Assembly: GCA_964564845.1 (NCBI GenBank)
Contig: CAZMCN010000014.1
Location: 1 to 25,051, forward strand
Reading direction: 5' to 3'
Source of the DNA: CAYXPG01 sp964564845
GTDB taxonomy: Bacteria; Planctomycetota; Phycisphaerae; Sedimentisphaerales; Anaerobacaceae
Length of the DNA: 25,051 bases
Each line of letters opens with the position of its first letter. Positions within the stretch are counted from its first letter, which is position 1. The translations under genes and the position numbers were made by a program. Below the pieces are notes generated by a model. It saw nothing but the letters and a program-made list of their open reading frames with translations. It had not been told where the DNA came from and made no database searches. Of the stretch, positions 1 to 7,701 are shown piece by piece.

Positions 1-1522
1 CCCGCTGCTGTGGGCCCTGCGGTGTCAAGCAATAACATACCTTTTTGCCGGCTCGGTTCGCCACCACCTGAACAGGCACAATTATAACATCATTTAACTG
101 CTCAACGAGAATTTCAACCTTGGCCGACATCCCTGGTTTGAGAAATTCATAAGTGCCCTTGATGCTGACCTGTGTAGTATAAACCTTAAGGTCGGGACTT
201 AGCCAGCTCTGCTGAGGGTCGGGCAGCGGCGCAACTCCAATCACTTCGCCGTGAAATACCCTATCTGGGAAGGCATCAATGACAATTTTTGCACTTTGAC
301 CCGGACGAACTTTGGTAACAGAAGATTCGTGGACGTTAATCTCAGCTATCATTTCGGCGGTATCCGGCAGTGAAATGATATCCTGGCGCTGATAAACCGT
401 GGCCCCCTCTTCGATGACCCTTTCTCTGCGCCCCCGACGGTCGCTGCTTGAAGCATATGTCACCAGCCCTGCTGCCGGTGCCTTGATTATGCAGGCATCA
501 ATCTGTCTTTTTAGTTTTTCCAGGCGGCTTTTTCGCAAATTATAGCGTGCTTCGGCGCTTTTCAAAGTGGCCAGGTTCTGGGCAAGCCTTGAACGTGCAC
601 GGGCAAGCGTTCGCGCCAACTCAAGTTTTGCCTCATAATGATCGCTAAGCAGTTTTTCAGCCTCCTTTGGAAAATCGTAAAGCTTAAATAATTCCAGAGC
701 TATCTCGGCCCGTTCTTTCTGAATGTTCAGACTGTTTACATCCAGTATATCTGTCTCCAGCTCGGTTTTTGAGACGAAATTGGCGTCGTAAAGCATCCGG
801 GTGCCGTCCAACTGGTTGATTGCTCTTTTTAGTTTCATCTCGGCCAGAGTAATATTGTCAATGTATTCCTTGAACTGCTGCGAAGCTGCCCCGCCAAGGC
901 TGTTGGTATCATTAAGGAGAAAGGCAATATCGGTCGGATTCGGGACATCGTTTGCATCACCGATAAATTTCTTCGCTACGGCCTCACCCAGATATTTCTT
1001 AAAGTCCATCAATGCAAACTTTACCTTCAATTGGTCTTCGGCAATATCACTTTCATTTTGTTTGAGCTGAATTTCATAGGCCTCTCTTGCCTCTGCATAG
1101 CTTGCCTCGGAAGCGGCAAAATCGATCTCCCGCTGGGCAAGCTCTTCCTCCAGCGAAGAAGAATCCAGTTCAAAAAGCATCTTACCGTTCTTTACATCCT
1201 CTTCGGTTATGTAAGTGCCCTCGGGAACTAAACTGATTATCGTCGCTTGGCCTTCAACTTCGGACTTAATATTTATGGAGTTGCGTGCCTTGATACTGCC
1301 GCTTTCGGTAACAGTAACGACTAAATCATCACGACGCACCGTAAATGTGCCAAGACTTTTGCTTGATACGGCGGAAGTTGCGGACTTCATCGAGACCAGA
1401 AACACCATTGCTGCTACTATTGCGGCAAGGATGAGAATACCCAGCAGCCATTTCACAGTCTTTCCGAATCGGCGTCCGCCGGGGCTTCTGAACATTTCTT
1501 TATTTTCTCTTTCTTTATTCAT
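1..1522 (-). CDS. HlyD/MacA-type periplasmic adaptor subunit (3' end outside window)
   Basis: Periplasmic adaptor (membrane fusion) protein that would link an inner-membrane pump to the TolC-like channel encoded just upstream. The frame is open from the ATG at 1522 to the left edge, about 507 codons, so the C-terminus is missing. Visible parts: a basic N-terminus, a membrane anchor at about residues 24-45, a beta-barrel/lipoyl start (FTVRRDDLVVTVTESG), a long charged helical hairpin at about residues 115-330, then a second lipoyl half (IIKAPAAGLVTY) and an HlyD barrel (VRPGQSAKIVIDAFPD). The start codon overlaps the TolC stop as ATGA, which suggests translational coupling. A GGAG lies about 12 bases upstream. 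The pump is probably encoded beyond the left edge; an ABC (MacB-type) or RND pump would both fit, and the window cannot decide between them. Confidence 0.88.
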   Translation of the reverse strand, partial: MNKERENKEMFRSPGGRRFGKTVKWLLGILILAAIVAAMVFLVSMKSATSAVSSKSLGTFTVRRDDLVVTVTESGSIKARNSINIKSEVEGQATIISLVPEGTYITEEDVKNGKMLFELDSSSLEEELAQREIDFAASEASYAEAREAYEIQLKQNESDIAEDQLKVKFALMDFKKYLGEAVAKKFIGDANDVPNPTDIAFLLNDTNSLGGAASQQFKEYIDNITLAEMKLKRAINQLDGTRMLYDANFVSKTELETDILDVNSLNIQKERAEIALELFKLYDFPKEAEKLLSDHYEAKLELARTLARARSRLAQNLATLKSAEARYNLRKSRLEKLKRQIDACIIKAPAAGLVTYASSSDRRGRRERVIEEGATVYQRQDIISLPDTAEMIAEINVHESSVTKVRPGQSAKIVIDAFPDRVFHGEVIGVAPLPDPQQSWLSPDLKVYTTQVSIKGTYEFLKPGMSAKVEILVEQLNDVIIVPVQVVANRAGKKVCYCLTPQGPQQR

Positions 1523-3159
1523 TTTATAGTTTGCTCCCACATACCATCCGGCCTGACCTGCAGGATACCGGTATCCCGGAAAAAAGTCAACTTTGCGATT
1601 GTGTGCTCAATCAGAGCTTCGGTAACACGATTTTGCGACTCAAGCAGGGCGTCCTGCGACTCAAGCATAAGCCGAACCGTCCCTCGCCCGATGTCCAACA
1701 ACATTTCGTTATTCTCAACGCGTTTTTTGGCCAAATCAAGGCTGATTTTTTGGATACGGTACTTTTCCGCCGCCTCTTCGAGCTGACGATAGGCCTGCCG
1801 CACGTCGAATTTTACTTCTTCCATTTGTTCATCGTATTCACGCTGTCGCTGTTGTAATGTTATCAGTGACTCCCGATAAGCATTGCGCTCGGCTTTTCGG
1901 TCAAAGGGCAGGACGGCTTCAATTCCGAGTTCATAACCACCCCTGTGAAACTGTAGGCTGGCTACTTCAGTCTCAGGTTTCGAGTCGACCCGGGCGCTTC
2001 CGACAAGATTAAGCTCGGTGCCGAGGCTGTCAGCGGCCAACTGAACTTTACGCACGGCATCGTTAATCCCGTCACATGTGTTGGCCAAATCCAGACGCCG
2101 AAGCAGTGCTGTTTCAATTGCCATATCCTGTGTAAAATCAGGCTCGCTTATCCCAATCTCCTCAAGTGCCCTGAGCTCATTCTGGTCCAGTTGTATGTCA
2201 ACATCGGTTGGTAGAGATAACCTTATCTTGAACCTGTCAAGCTGCTGTTGATAATTTTGCTGGGCCCTAATGTAGTTATCCTGGGCATTTAGTTCGCTTT
2301 GCTCGGCCTCATCCACGTCAAAATGCGCCTTGCGGCCGAATTTTGCTTCCATCTCCAGACGCTTTTTGGAAACAACTTTACTTTTATAACTATTTAGGGC
2401 ATTTGTTACCCTGTCGGCCTGCTGCAAAACACGATAATAGTCATTTACAATCCCGACCACAAAGTTTTTTCGATAGCGGTTGAACGAACGTATCTGATAA
2501 AGGGCGTTGCGTTCGGCCTGGGTCAGATTCTCAAAGGCGACTTTTCCGGCGCCGCCGCCCAGCAAAGGCACAGTCACAGAAGCACTTAGCACCGAGGCCA
2601 GCGTAGTCCGCGGGTCGCCGGTAAGAAAACGCGCCCACTCAATCGCCAGGCCGGTCCCAATCTGAATCCCGTTGGCAAGGAGCTGCATATGGTCAAAACC
2701 AAACCCTTCTTCCCCGGAATCAACGCTCACATCCTCAAACTTGTCTCCCTTATTGTCAGTACCCCTGGCATACTTTGCATCAACAGTCCCGAACCACTGC
2801 CGAGCGTATTGATGCCTGGTGAGCGTTAAATCAAGCGCTGCCAGGTAAAGCTGCTCTTTCTGGGTTTGGTAGTCTCTGTTTTGCTTTGTAGCTGTAGCGA
2901 CAGCCTGTGCAAGAGATAAAACCTTCGATGGCGGTATAACTTCTTCCGCCGATAGCTTATTCGGCTCGAAATCCGAATCGCTGACGATATAATTTGCCTT
3001 TTGGCCGAAACTGTCTTGCCATTTGCCATCGATAATTTTGTACACTTCTTTATCAGCATCGGCTTTGTGGTACTCTTTGCTGCAGCCGCCCAAAATACCA
3101 AAAACAGCGACAAATGCCGCCAGTGTAAAGAGCGCTACTGGACGAAATTTACAACACAT
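1519..3159 (-). CDS. TolC-family outer-membrane efflux lipoprotein
   Basis: Outer-membrane channel component of a tripartite efflux system, 546 residues. The N-terminus has a lipoprotein signal peptide with a lipobox ending LGGC, so Cys26 would be lipidated. This resembles the OprM/NodT-style lipidated TolC relatives. The remainder is rich in long, Gln/Glu/Arg-heavy amphipathic helices in two repeats (about residues 210-310 and 430-530), as expected for the helical barrel. The phrase EAVLPFDRKAERNAYRESL resembles the conserved part of the OEP repeat. It is the first gene of the pair with the adaptor. No good Shine-Dalgarno site is visible before the ATG at 3159, but no better in-frame start exists. 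Substrate unknown. Confidence 0.85.
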   Translation of the reverse strand: MCCKFRPVALFTLAAFVAVFGILGGCSKEYHKADADKEVYKIIDGKWQDSFGQKANYIVSDSDFEPNKLSAEEVIPPSKVLSLAQAVATATKQNRDYQTQKEQLYLAALDLTLTRHQYARQWFGTVDAKYARGTDNKGDKFEDVSVDSGEEGFGFDHMQLLANGIQIGTGLAIEWARFLTGDPRTTLASVLSASVTVPLLGGGAGKVAFENLTQAERNALYQIRSFNRYRKNFVVGIVNDYYRVLQQADRVTNALNSYKSKVVSKKRLEMEAKFGRKAHFDVDEAEQSELNAQDNYIRAQQNYQQQLDRFKIRLSLPTDVDIQLDQNELRALEEIGISEPDFTQDMAIETALLRRLDLANTCDGINDAVRKVQLAADSLGTELNLVGSARVDSKPETEVASLQFHRGGYELGIEAVLPFDRKAERNAYRESLITLQQRQREYDEQMEEVKFDVRQAYRQLEEAAEKYRIQKISLDLAKKRVENNEMLLDIGRGTVRLMLESQDALLESQNRVTEALIEHTIAKLTFFRDTGILQVRPDGMWEQTIK

Positions 3160-3219
3160 AACAGGAATTTTACCCTACTCCAAATCAACCCCGTAACACC
3201 ATCGCAATCTGTTTAGGTT

Positions 3220-3225
3220 ATTATA
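3220..3225 (-). promoter_or_regulatory. Extended -10 promoter candidate for the TolC/adaptor operon
   Basis: On the minus strand the sequence reads TGGTATAAT, a perfect -10 hexamer with the upstream TG of an extended -10 element, about 60 bases before the TolC start. The -35 region is a weak, T-rich match. The assignment rests on motif and position only. Confidence 0.45.
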
Positions 3226-3452
3226 CCACAATAGCTTATAAAAGAAAAGCCCAAAACCGAACAATCCCGGTGCAAATACACCTAACAATGAATTATGCGC
3301 AACATTTTGCACCGGTAGTTCCAATAAAATCCTCAAATTCACCCAATTACAGGCCAAACCCCGGCTGCACAGGTACTTTTTTTACCAATTATTACACGTA
3401 AAATTAGACGTTTTAGCCTGTAAAAATATTGCTGAAAAAAGGCTCTGGGTAT

Positions 3453-3518
3453 GGTTATTGGTTATTTATGGAGGGACGAGCAGGAGGAAAATCATTGATT
3501 ATCGATTATTGATTATTT
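3453..3518 (+). repeat. Degenerate heptad tandem repeats
   Basis: Two adjacent copies of GGTTATT lie at 3453-3466. Four adjacent 7-base units follow at 3491-3518, with a constant ATTAT core (first unit ATCAT) and two variable bases (TG, CG, TG, TT). This is the same period-7, five-fixed-plus-two-variable layout seen at 15511-15545 and 20744-20806. Confidence 0.7.
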
Positions 3519-3561
3519 GTGTTGAAATTGCTTTGCGATGCAGGTTTGAGATTGGGGTGAG

Positions 3562-3741
3562 GTTGAGATTGCCGCGGCCTGCGGCCTCACAATGACAGTT
3601 TTTTAATAGATTCCTCGACTGCGCTGCGCTTCGCTCGGAATGACCTTGCACCAAATTACAGCAGCAGCTTAATTGGTGCAGGACTGGCCATTTAATTGAT
3701 TCCTTCGGTTTCACTCAGGATAAGTCTCGCGTGAATGACAC
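3562..3741. repeat. Three units of a dispersed intergenic repeat
   Basis: Three related blocks end in an AATGAC word: about 3565-3597 (GC-rich, CGGCCTGCGGCC), 3609-3645 (GCGCTGCGCTTCGCTCGG) and 3698-3741 (ending GTGAATGACAC). Blocks two and three both begin GATTCCT. Read on the minus strand they give peptides of the type GHSERSAAQSRNL and CHCEAAGRGNL, which I recall from spurious ORFs in many environmental genomes; that is memory, not a search. An inverted repeat, TGCACCAA/TTGGTGCA (3647-3654 and 3673-3680), lies between blocks two and three. Confidence 0.65.
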
Positions 3742-3837
3742 ATAGACAAACCCGCCGAATAAAATTCGGGGGCTAAATATCAAGCAACCCCGGTCGGAGG
3801 CCGTAATGAAAGCAGGATAGTTTTTTTTGCGCAGCCT

Positions 3838-3866
3838 TTGCAATGGTCGCAGGATAAGGGTATAAT
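3838..3866 (+). promoter_or_regulatory. Sigma70-type promoter candidate for the TPR-LptE-FtsH group
   Basis: TTGCAA at 3838-3843 and a perfect TATAAT at 3861-3866 are separated by 17 bases. Initiation near 3873 would give a leader of about 165 bases before the TPR gene. That leader contains a 9-base inverted repeat, ACAGGATAA/TTATCCTGT (3919-3927 and 4005-4013). Confidence 0.5.
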
Positions 3867-4037
3867 GGCGTCCGGCTGTAAGAAAAAAACGAAATTTTTT
3901 GTTATTTAGACGGGATTTACAGGATAATTTAATTGCATAGGAATTTGTATTAGCCACAGGGACGCAGAGATATAAAAATATTCAAAAGTATTAAAATTCC
4001 CTTGTTATCCTGTCCATAAGCATTGAGGATGCAGATT

Positions 4038-5009
4038 ATGTTTCAGTACAAGATGCCGTTAATAATAACGTTAGCTATTATTTCGTTGCCGGTTTTCGGT
4101 GCCGGCCCAACCAAAGCCCGCCAGCAGCAACCGGTGACCTACCGTCTTGAGGAGGGGAAACTAACGGGGCTGTCTGAGCAAACGGGCGACAGGTACCGGC
4201 TCAAAGTCGCTCGAATCAAACAGCTCCTCAATATGGGCAAAGGTGAAGAACTAAACAAAGCACTTCTCGAATTGAAAAAAGACTTCCCCGAAATTGCCGG
4301 GTCGGACCTTGACGCCTTTATCAGGGCAGAGTCGCTCTACTGCGAGGGCAAATTCGTCAGGGCCGTCAGAGCTTATGATAATTTTCTGGCTGAATTCCCT
4401 GAAAGCGCTCTCTATGAGGCATCGCTGGACAGGCAGTTCGCCATAGCTACCGCATATTTGGCCGGCCACAAAAAGCCGATACTGGGCATATTCAAAATGA
4501 AAGGATACGCCGAGGGCGAGAAAATTATGGAAAGGATTAGCAACCGTACAGGAGACGCTCCAATTAGCGTAAAGGCAAACCTGGCGATAGCCGACGGACT
4601 GGAAAAACGCTCCAAGTTCAATGAAGCATACCATAAGTGGTCTGAGATTCACTCACGATGGCCAACCGGAAAAATCGCAAAAGACGCACTGCTTGGTATG
4701 GCCCGGTGCAAACACTCCGCTTACAAAGGACCAAAATACGACCCTTCAAACCTGGTCAGCGCAAAGAGCTATTACGAAAATTTCAAACTGCGATATCCCC
4801 AAGATGCCCTGGATTTAGATGTTGACTCCAAATTAGAGCAAATAAATGAGCAATTGGCATACAAACAATTCAGCATCGGCAAGTATTATCGAAAAATCGG
4901 CCAAAAACAACCGGCAAATCTCTATTACCAAATGGTTCTTGACAACTGGCCGGACAGTTCCGCAGCAAAATTGGCCGCCAAAGAAATCGAAGGGACAGCA
5001 AAAAAATGA
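4038..5009 (+). CDS. Exported TPR protein, BamD-like
   Basis: Tetratricopeptide-repeat protein of 323 residues, predicted to be exported. The N-terminus has a signal peptide (MPLIITLAIISLPVFGAG) without an obvious lipobox, so it differs from classical BamD lipoproteins. TPR-like helix pairs run through the protein: AESLYCEGKFVRAVRAYDNF near residue 100 and a final unit with YYRKIGQKQPANLYYQMVL near residue 285, followed by a DNWPDSSAAKLAAKEI end typical of BamD/YbgF-type repeats. I chose the ATG at 4038 because a GAGG lies nine bases upstream; ATG 4029 and TTG 4023 are in frame but leave no room for that site. It stands 36 bases before an LptE-like gene, which suggests outer-membrane assembly. 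The specific role is inference. Confidence 0.75.
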   Translation: MFQYKMPLIITLAIISLPVFGAGPTKARQQQPVTYRLEEGKLTGLSEQTGDRYRLKVARIKQLLNMGKGEELNKALLELKKDFPEIAGSDLDAFIRAESLYCEGKFVRAVRAYDNFLAEFPESALYEASLDRQFAIATAYLAGHKKPILGIFKMKGYAEGEKIMERISNRTGDAPISVKANLAIADGLEKRSKFNEAYHKWSEIHSRWPTGKIAKDALLGMARCKHSAYKGPKYDPSNLVSAKSYYENFKLRYPQDALDLDVDSKLEQINEQLAYKQFSIGKYYRKIGQKQPANLYYQMVLDNWPDSSAAKLAAKEIEGTAKK

Positions 5010-5045
5010 ACAGGAACCAAAATCCCACCGTAAAAAGGTAAAAAA

Positions 5046-5606
5046 ATGAAGAAAAAAGAACTCCAGACAAATTATAGACATCTGGCCAAAGCACAATGGG
5101 TTTTTCTGTGTACTCTGCTTTCTCTGTGTTTTATCGGATGTGCCGCCGATTCTTCCGCAACCGGCGGTTACTCAAGCGAATCACTGTTCCCACAGGATGT
5201 AAGCAGCGTCTATGTGGAGATGTTTGATAACCAAACCTTTCGGCGTGGAACGGAATATGAATTGACCGACGCCCTTGCCAAACGCATCGAGACGGAAACT
5301 CCATATAAGGTAATTTCCAGCCGCGACCGTGCCGATACAGTAATAAGCGGCCAAATAGTTTCAATAGCCGAGTTTGTCTTGAGCATTGAACGTCAAACCG
5401 GCAGAGCAATGGAAAAAGAGGTAAAGGTGCAGGCGGTGGTTAACTGGAAAAATCTCAAAACAGGTGAGCTGTTAATAGACAATAAGCCCGTCAGTGAATC
5501 TGCAAGTTATTCGACGTGGCAAAGTCAAAGCTTCAACTATGCGTCAAGTCTTGCAGCGAACCGTCTGGCACAAAAAATCGTAGAATTGATGGAAAAGGAA
5601 TGGTAG
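5046..5606 (+). CDS. LptE-like LPS-assembly lipoprotein
   Basis: Probable lipoprotein partner of the LptD outer-membrane translocon, 186 residues. A hydrophobic signal segment ends in the lipobox CFIGC, so Cys32 would be lipidated. The mature part has features of the LptE family: an early SVYVEMFDNQTFRRGTEYELTDALAKRIE segment (FxNxTxRxGxExxLTxAL style), then a TPYKVISSRDRADTVISGQI segment and a strand-rich C-terminal half ending in a helix. Length and layout fit LptE of Planctomycetota and related phyla. AAGG about eight bases upstream supports the ATG at 5046. It sits between the BamD-like gene and ftsH. No LptD gene is in the window to confirm the partnership. Confidence 0.7.
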   Translation: MKKKELQTNYRHLAKAQWVFLCTLLSLCFIGCAADSSATGGYSSESLFPQDVSSVYVEMFDNQTFRRGTEYELTDALAKRIETETPYKVISSRDRADTVISGQIVSIAEFVLSIERQTGRAMEKEVKVQAVVNWKNLKTGELLIDNKPVSESASYSTWQSQSFNYASSLAANRLAQKIVELMEKEW

Positions 5607-5664
5607 TAGTGCTATTGGTGATGCGCAGGTCAAATCATGATAGAAGACACACGAAATATAAACT

Positions 5665-7671
5665 ATGAGCAATAATCAAAGCAAAAAGCCATTGCGCCCG
5701 CGTCCCGGCCCGCAGGGCAGGCCTGGCAAAAAGCCGCCGCCAAGTTACAAGCGAAGCCCTTTTAGCTGGTTGATAATTCTGGCTGTGATAATCACAGTAA
5801 TGATGATGCTGCGGCAGATGCAGAGCATCGATAAAATCAGGTGGGAGGAATTCGTCAATCATGTTGAAAACAGCCACATAGAAAGTGTTACAATAGACGA
5901 GACGGAAATAACGGGAAAATTCAACGAGCAGTATCTTGCAGGACTCGGGAAAAAAGGCAAGAAGTCATTTGTCGTTTATTATAAGCCGGCGCACTCGGAC
6001 TGGCTCGGTGAATTGCTTAAGCAGATGAAGAATGACAATGTAAAGATTGACAGCGACCCGCCGCGCACCTGGATTCTGCATCTGTTGAATATCCTATTGC
6101 CGCTGCTTCTGCTGGTTGGATTTTTCTATTTTGTCTTCGCAAGGAATCTTCGCAGCGGCGCCGGCGGAATGCTGATGTCGTTTGGCCGAAGCAAGCATCG
6201 CCTGCAGAGTAAAGACAAGGCCAAGGTTACATTCGAGGACGTTGCGGGGGTAGAAGAAGCAAAGGAAGAGGTTGCGGAGATAATCGAGTTTTTGAAGAAC
6301 CCGAAGAAATTCCAGCGATTAGGGGGGCGTATTCCAAGGGGTGTCTTACTCGTAGGCCCGCCGGGCTGTGGAAAGACGCTTCTTGCAAAAGCGATAGCCG
6401 GCCAGGCAGATGTTCCGTTTTTCAGCATATCCGGCAGTGACTTCGTGGAGATGTTTGTCGGGGTCGGCGCTTCGCGGGTACGCGACCTTTTCAAACAGGC
6501 CAAAGAGAATTCGCCCTGTATTATTTTTCTGGACGAAGTTGACGCAATCGGAAGAAAACGCGGCGCCGGATATTTCGGGGGAGGTCACGACGAACGCGAA
6601 CAAACACTCAATGCCATTTTAGTTGAGATGGACGGTTTCGATACCAACGACCAGGTGATAGTGATTGCTGCAACGAACCGTGGTGATATTTTAGACCACG
6701 CCCTGACCCGCCCGGGGAGATTCGACAGGCAGATTTATGTCCCGCTGCCGGATTTGAAAGGAAGGGTCGATATTCTGAAAGTGCACGCAAAGAAAGTAAA
6801 ATTAGGGCCTGATGCAAAACTCGAAAGACTCGCACGCGGCACCCCTATGTTCAGCGGAGCAGACCTGGCAGCAATTATTAACGAAGCCGCCCTGGCAGCA
6901 ACTATGACAAATAAAGACCATGTCGAAATGGAAGACCTGGAAGAAGCACGCGACAAAGTGCGATGGGGCAGGGCAAAAAAGAGCGGGGTCATCGACGAGA
7001 AAGAAAAAAAAATTACCGCCTATCACGAAGCAGGCCATACCCTTGTTCAATCTCTGCTCGAAGATGCAGACCCACTGCACAAGGTAAGTATTATTCCCCG
7101 CGGGCCGATGGGTGGAGCAACTTTTGCCCTGCCGGAAAAAGACAGAACGATATTTACGAAAAAATACTGTATGGCGCTTATGCAGGTATGTTTCGGCGGA
7201 CGAATTGCAGAAGAAATGTTCTGCGACGACATCACCAGCGGCGCACAATCGGACTTCCAGCAGGCCACCAATATCGCAAAGCAGATGATATTGACGTGGG
7301 GTATGAGTGAGCGGCTTGGCCTGATTAGTTATGAACCGCCTGCGGGTCTTAAGGAAATGATGTATGTGATGCCCGGCGAGAAGGACTATTCGGAGAAAAC
7401 CGCCGAAGCAATCGACAAGGAAATAAAAAAAGTTACCGATGAGGCATACAAACAGGCAAAAGACCTGATAGAAATGAACAAAGATAAGCTTGAGCGGATA
7501 GCAAATGCCCTGCTAAAGTATGAAACGCTTGATGCCGATGATGTTGAGGCGATTCTCAAGGGCGAAGAATTAGACAAGCCAACCGTTACCGATTTGTTAG
7601 CCGCCGAGCAGGCCAAAGACGATAAAACCGACCCTGGGCAAAAAGAAAACCAAAAACCGTCAAACAGTTAA
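5665..7671 (+). CDS. ftsH: ATP-dependent zinc metalloprotease FtsH
   Basis: Membrane-anchored AAA+ protease that extracts and degrades membrane and short-lived cytoplasmic proteins, 668 residues. In order: a Pro/Arg/Lys-rich cytoplasmic N-terminus (residues 1-31), membrane segment one (about 33-50), the FtsH extracytoplasmic domain, membrane segment two (about 138-160), the AAA domain with Walker A GPPGCGKT at 231-238 and Walker B IIFLDEVDAIG near 285-296, the second region of homology (ATNRGDILDHALTRPGRFDR) and the M41 protease with HEAGH at 454-458 and the third zinc ligand Asp530 in SGAQSDF. All catalytic residues are present. The N-terminal extension is longer than in E. coli FtsH. No strong Shine-Dalgarno site is seen. 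In E. coli FtsH controls LPS synthesis through LpxC, so its place after an LptE-like gene is suggestive. Confidence 0.97.
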   Translation: MSNNQSKKPLRPRPGPQGRPGKKPPPSYKRSPFSWLIILAVIITVMMMLRQMQSIDKIRWEEFVNHVENSHIESVTIDETEITGKFNEQYLAGLGKKGKKSFVVYYKPAHSDWLGELLKQMKNDNVKIDSDPPRTWILHLLNILLPLLLLVGFFYFVFARNLRSGAGGMLMSFGRSKHRLQSKDKAKVTFEDVAGVEEAKEEVAEIIEFLKNPKKFQRLGGRIPRGVLLVGPPGCGKTLLAKAIAGQADVPFFSISGSDFVEMFVGVGASRVRDLFKQAKENSPCIIFLDEVDAIGRKRGAGYFGGGHDEREQTLNAILVEMDGFDTNDQVIVIAATNRGDILDHALTRPGRFDRQIYVPLPDLKGRVDILKVHAKKVKLGPDAKLERLARGTPMFSGADLAAIINEAALAATMTNKDHVEMEDLEEARDKVRWGRAKKSGVIDEKEKKITAYHEAGHTLVQSLLEDADPLHKVSIIPRGPMGGATFALPEKDRTIFTKKYCMALMQVCFGGRIAEEMFCDDITSGAQSDFQQATNIAKQMILTWGMSERLGLISYEPPAGLKEMMYVMPGEKDYSEKTAEAIDKEIKKVTDEAYKQAKDLIEMNKDKLERIANALLKYETLDADDVEAILKGEELDKPTVTDLLAAEQAKDDKTDPGQKENQKPSNS

Positions 7672-7701
7672 TATCTCTTTTGTTCACATTACCTCTAATA
7701 T

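Larger units (their letters stand above)
3160..4037. other. Repeat-rich intergenic region without genes
   Basis: This 878-bp gap separates the divergent TolC/adaptor operon and the TPR-LptE-FtsH group. Short open frames exist in it but none has a plausible start, family resemblance or protein-like composition. It holds a promoter candidate on each flank (3220-3225 leftward, 3838-3866 rightward), heptad tandem repeats (3453-3518), three units of a dispersed palindrome-like repeat (3562-3741), a small stem-loop with arms CCGAAT/ATTCGG around 3754-3771, and copies of words common in intergenic DNA of environmental genomes (a GGATTTACAGGAT type near 3913-3925 and a CCACAGGGACGCAGAGA type near 3954-3970). 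Confidence 0.7.

Noticed and set aside
801..1529. Three plus-strand open frames opposite the adaptor gene
   Set aside because: They are shadows of the minus-strand adaptor, whose frame gives a coherent HlyD-type protein from 1522 to the left edge.
3499..3714. 71-codon open frame on the minus strand
   Set aside because: Its peptide is the translation of dispersed repeat units; such peptides recur in spurious ORFs and show no protein-like pattern.
3750..3772. Terminator for either flanking operon at the CCGAAT/ATTCGG stem-loop
   Set aside because: Flanking operons both transcribe away from this place, and no T-run follows on either strand.
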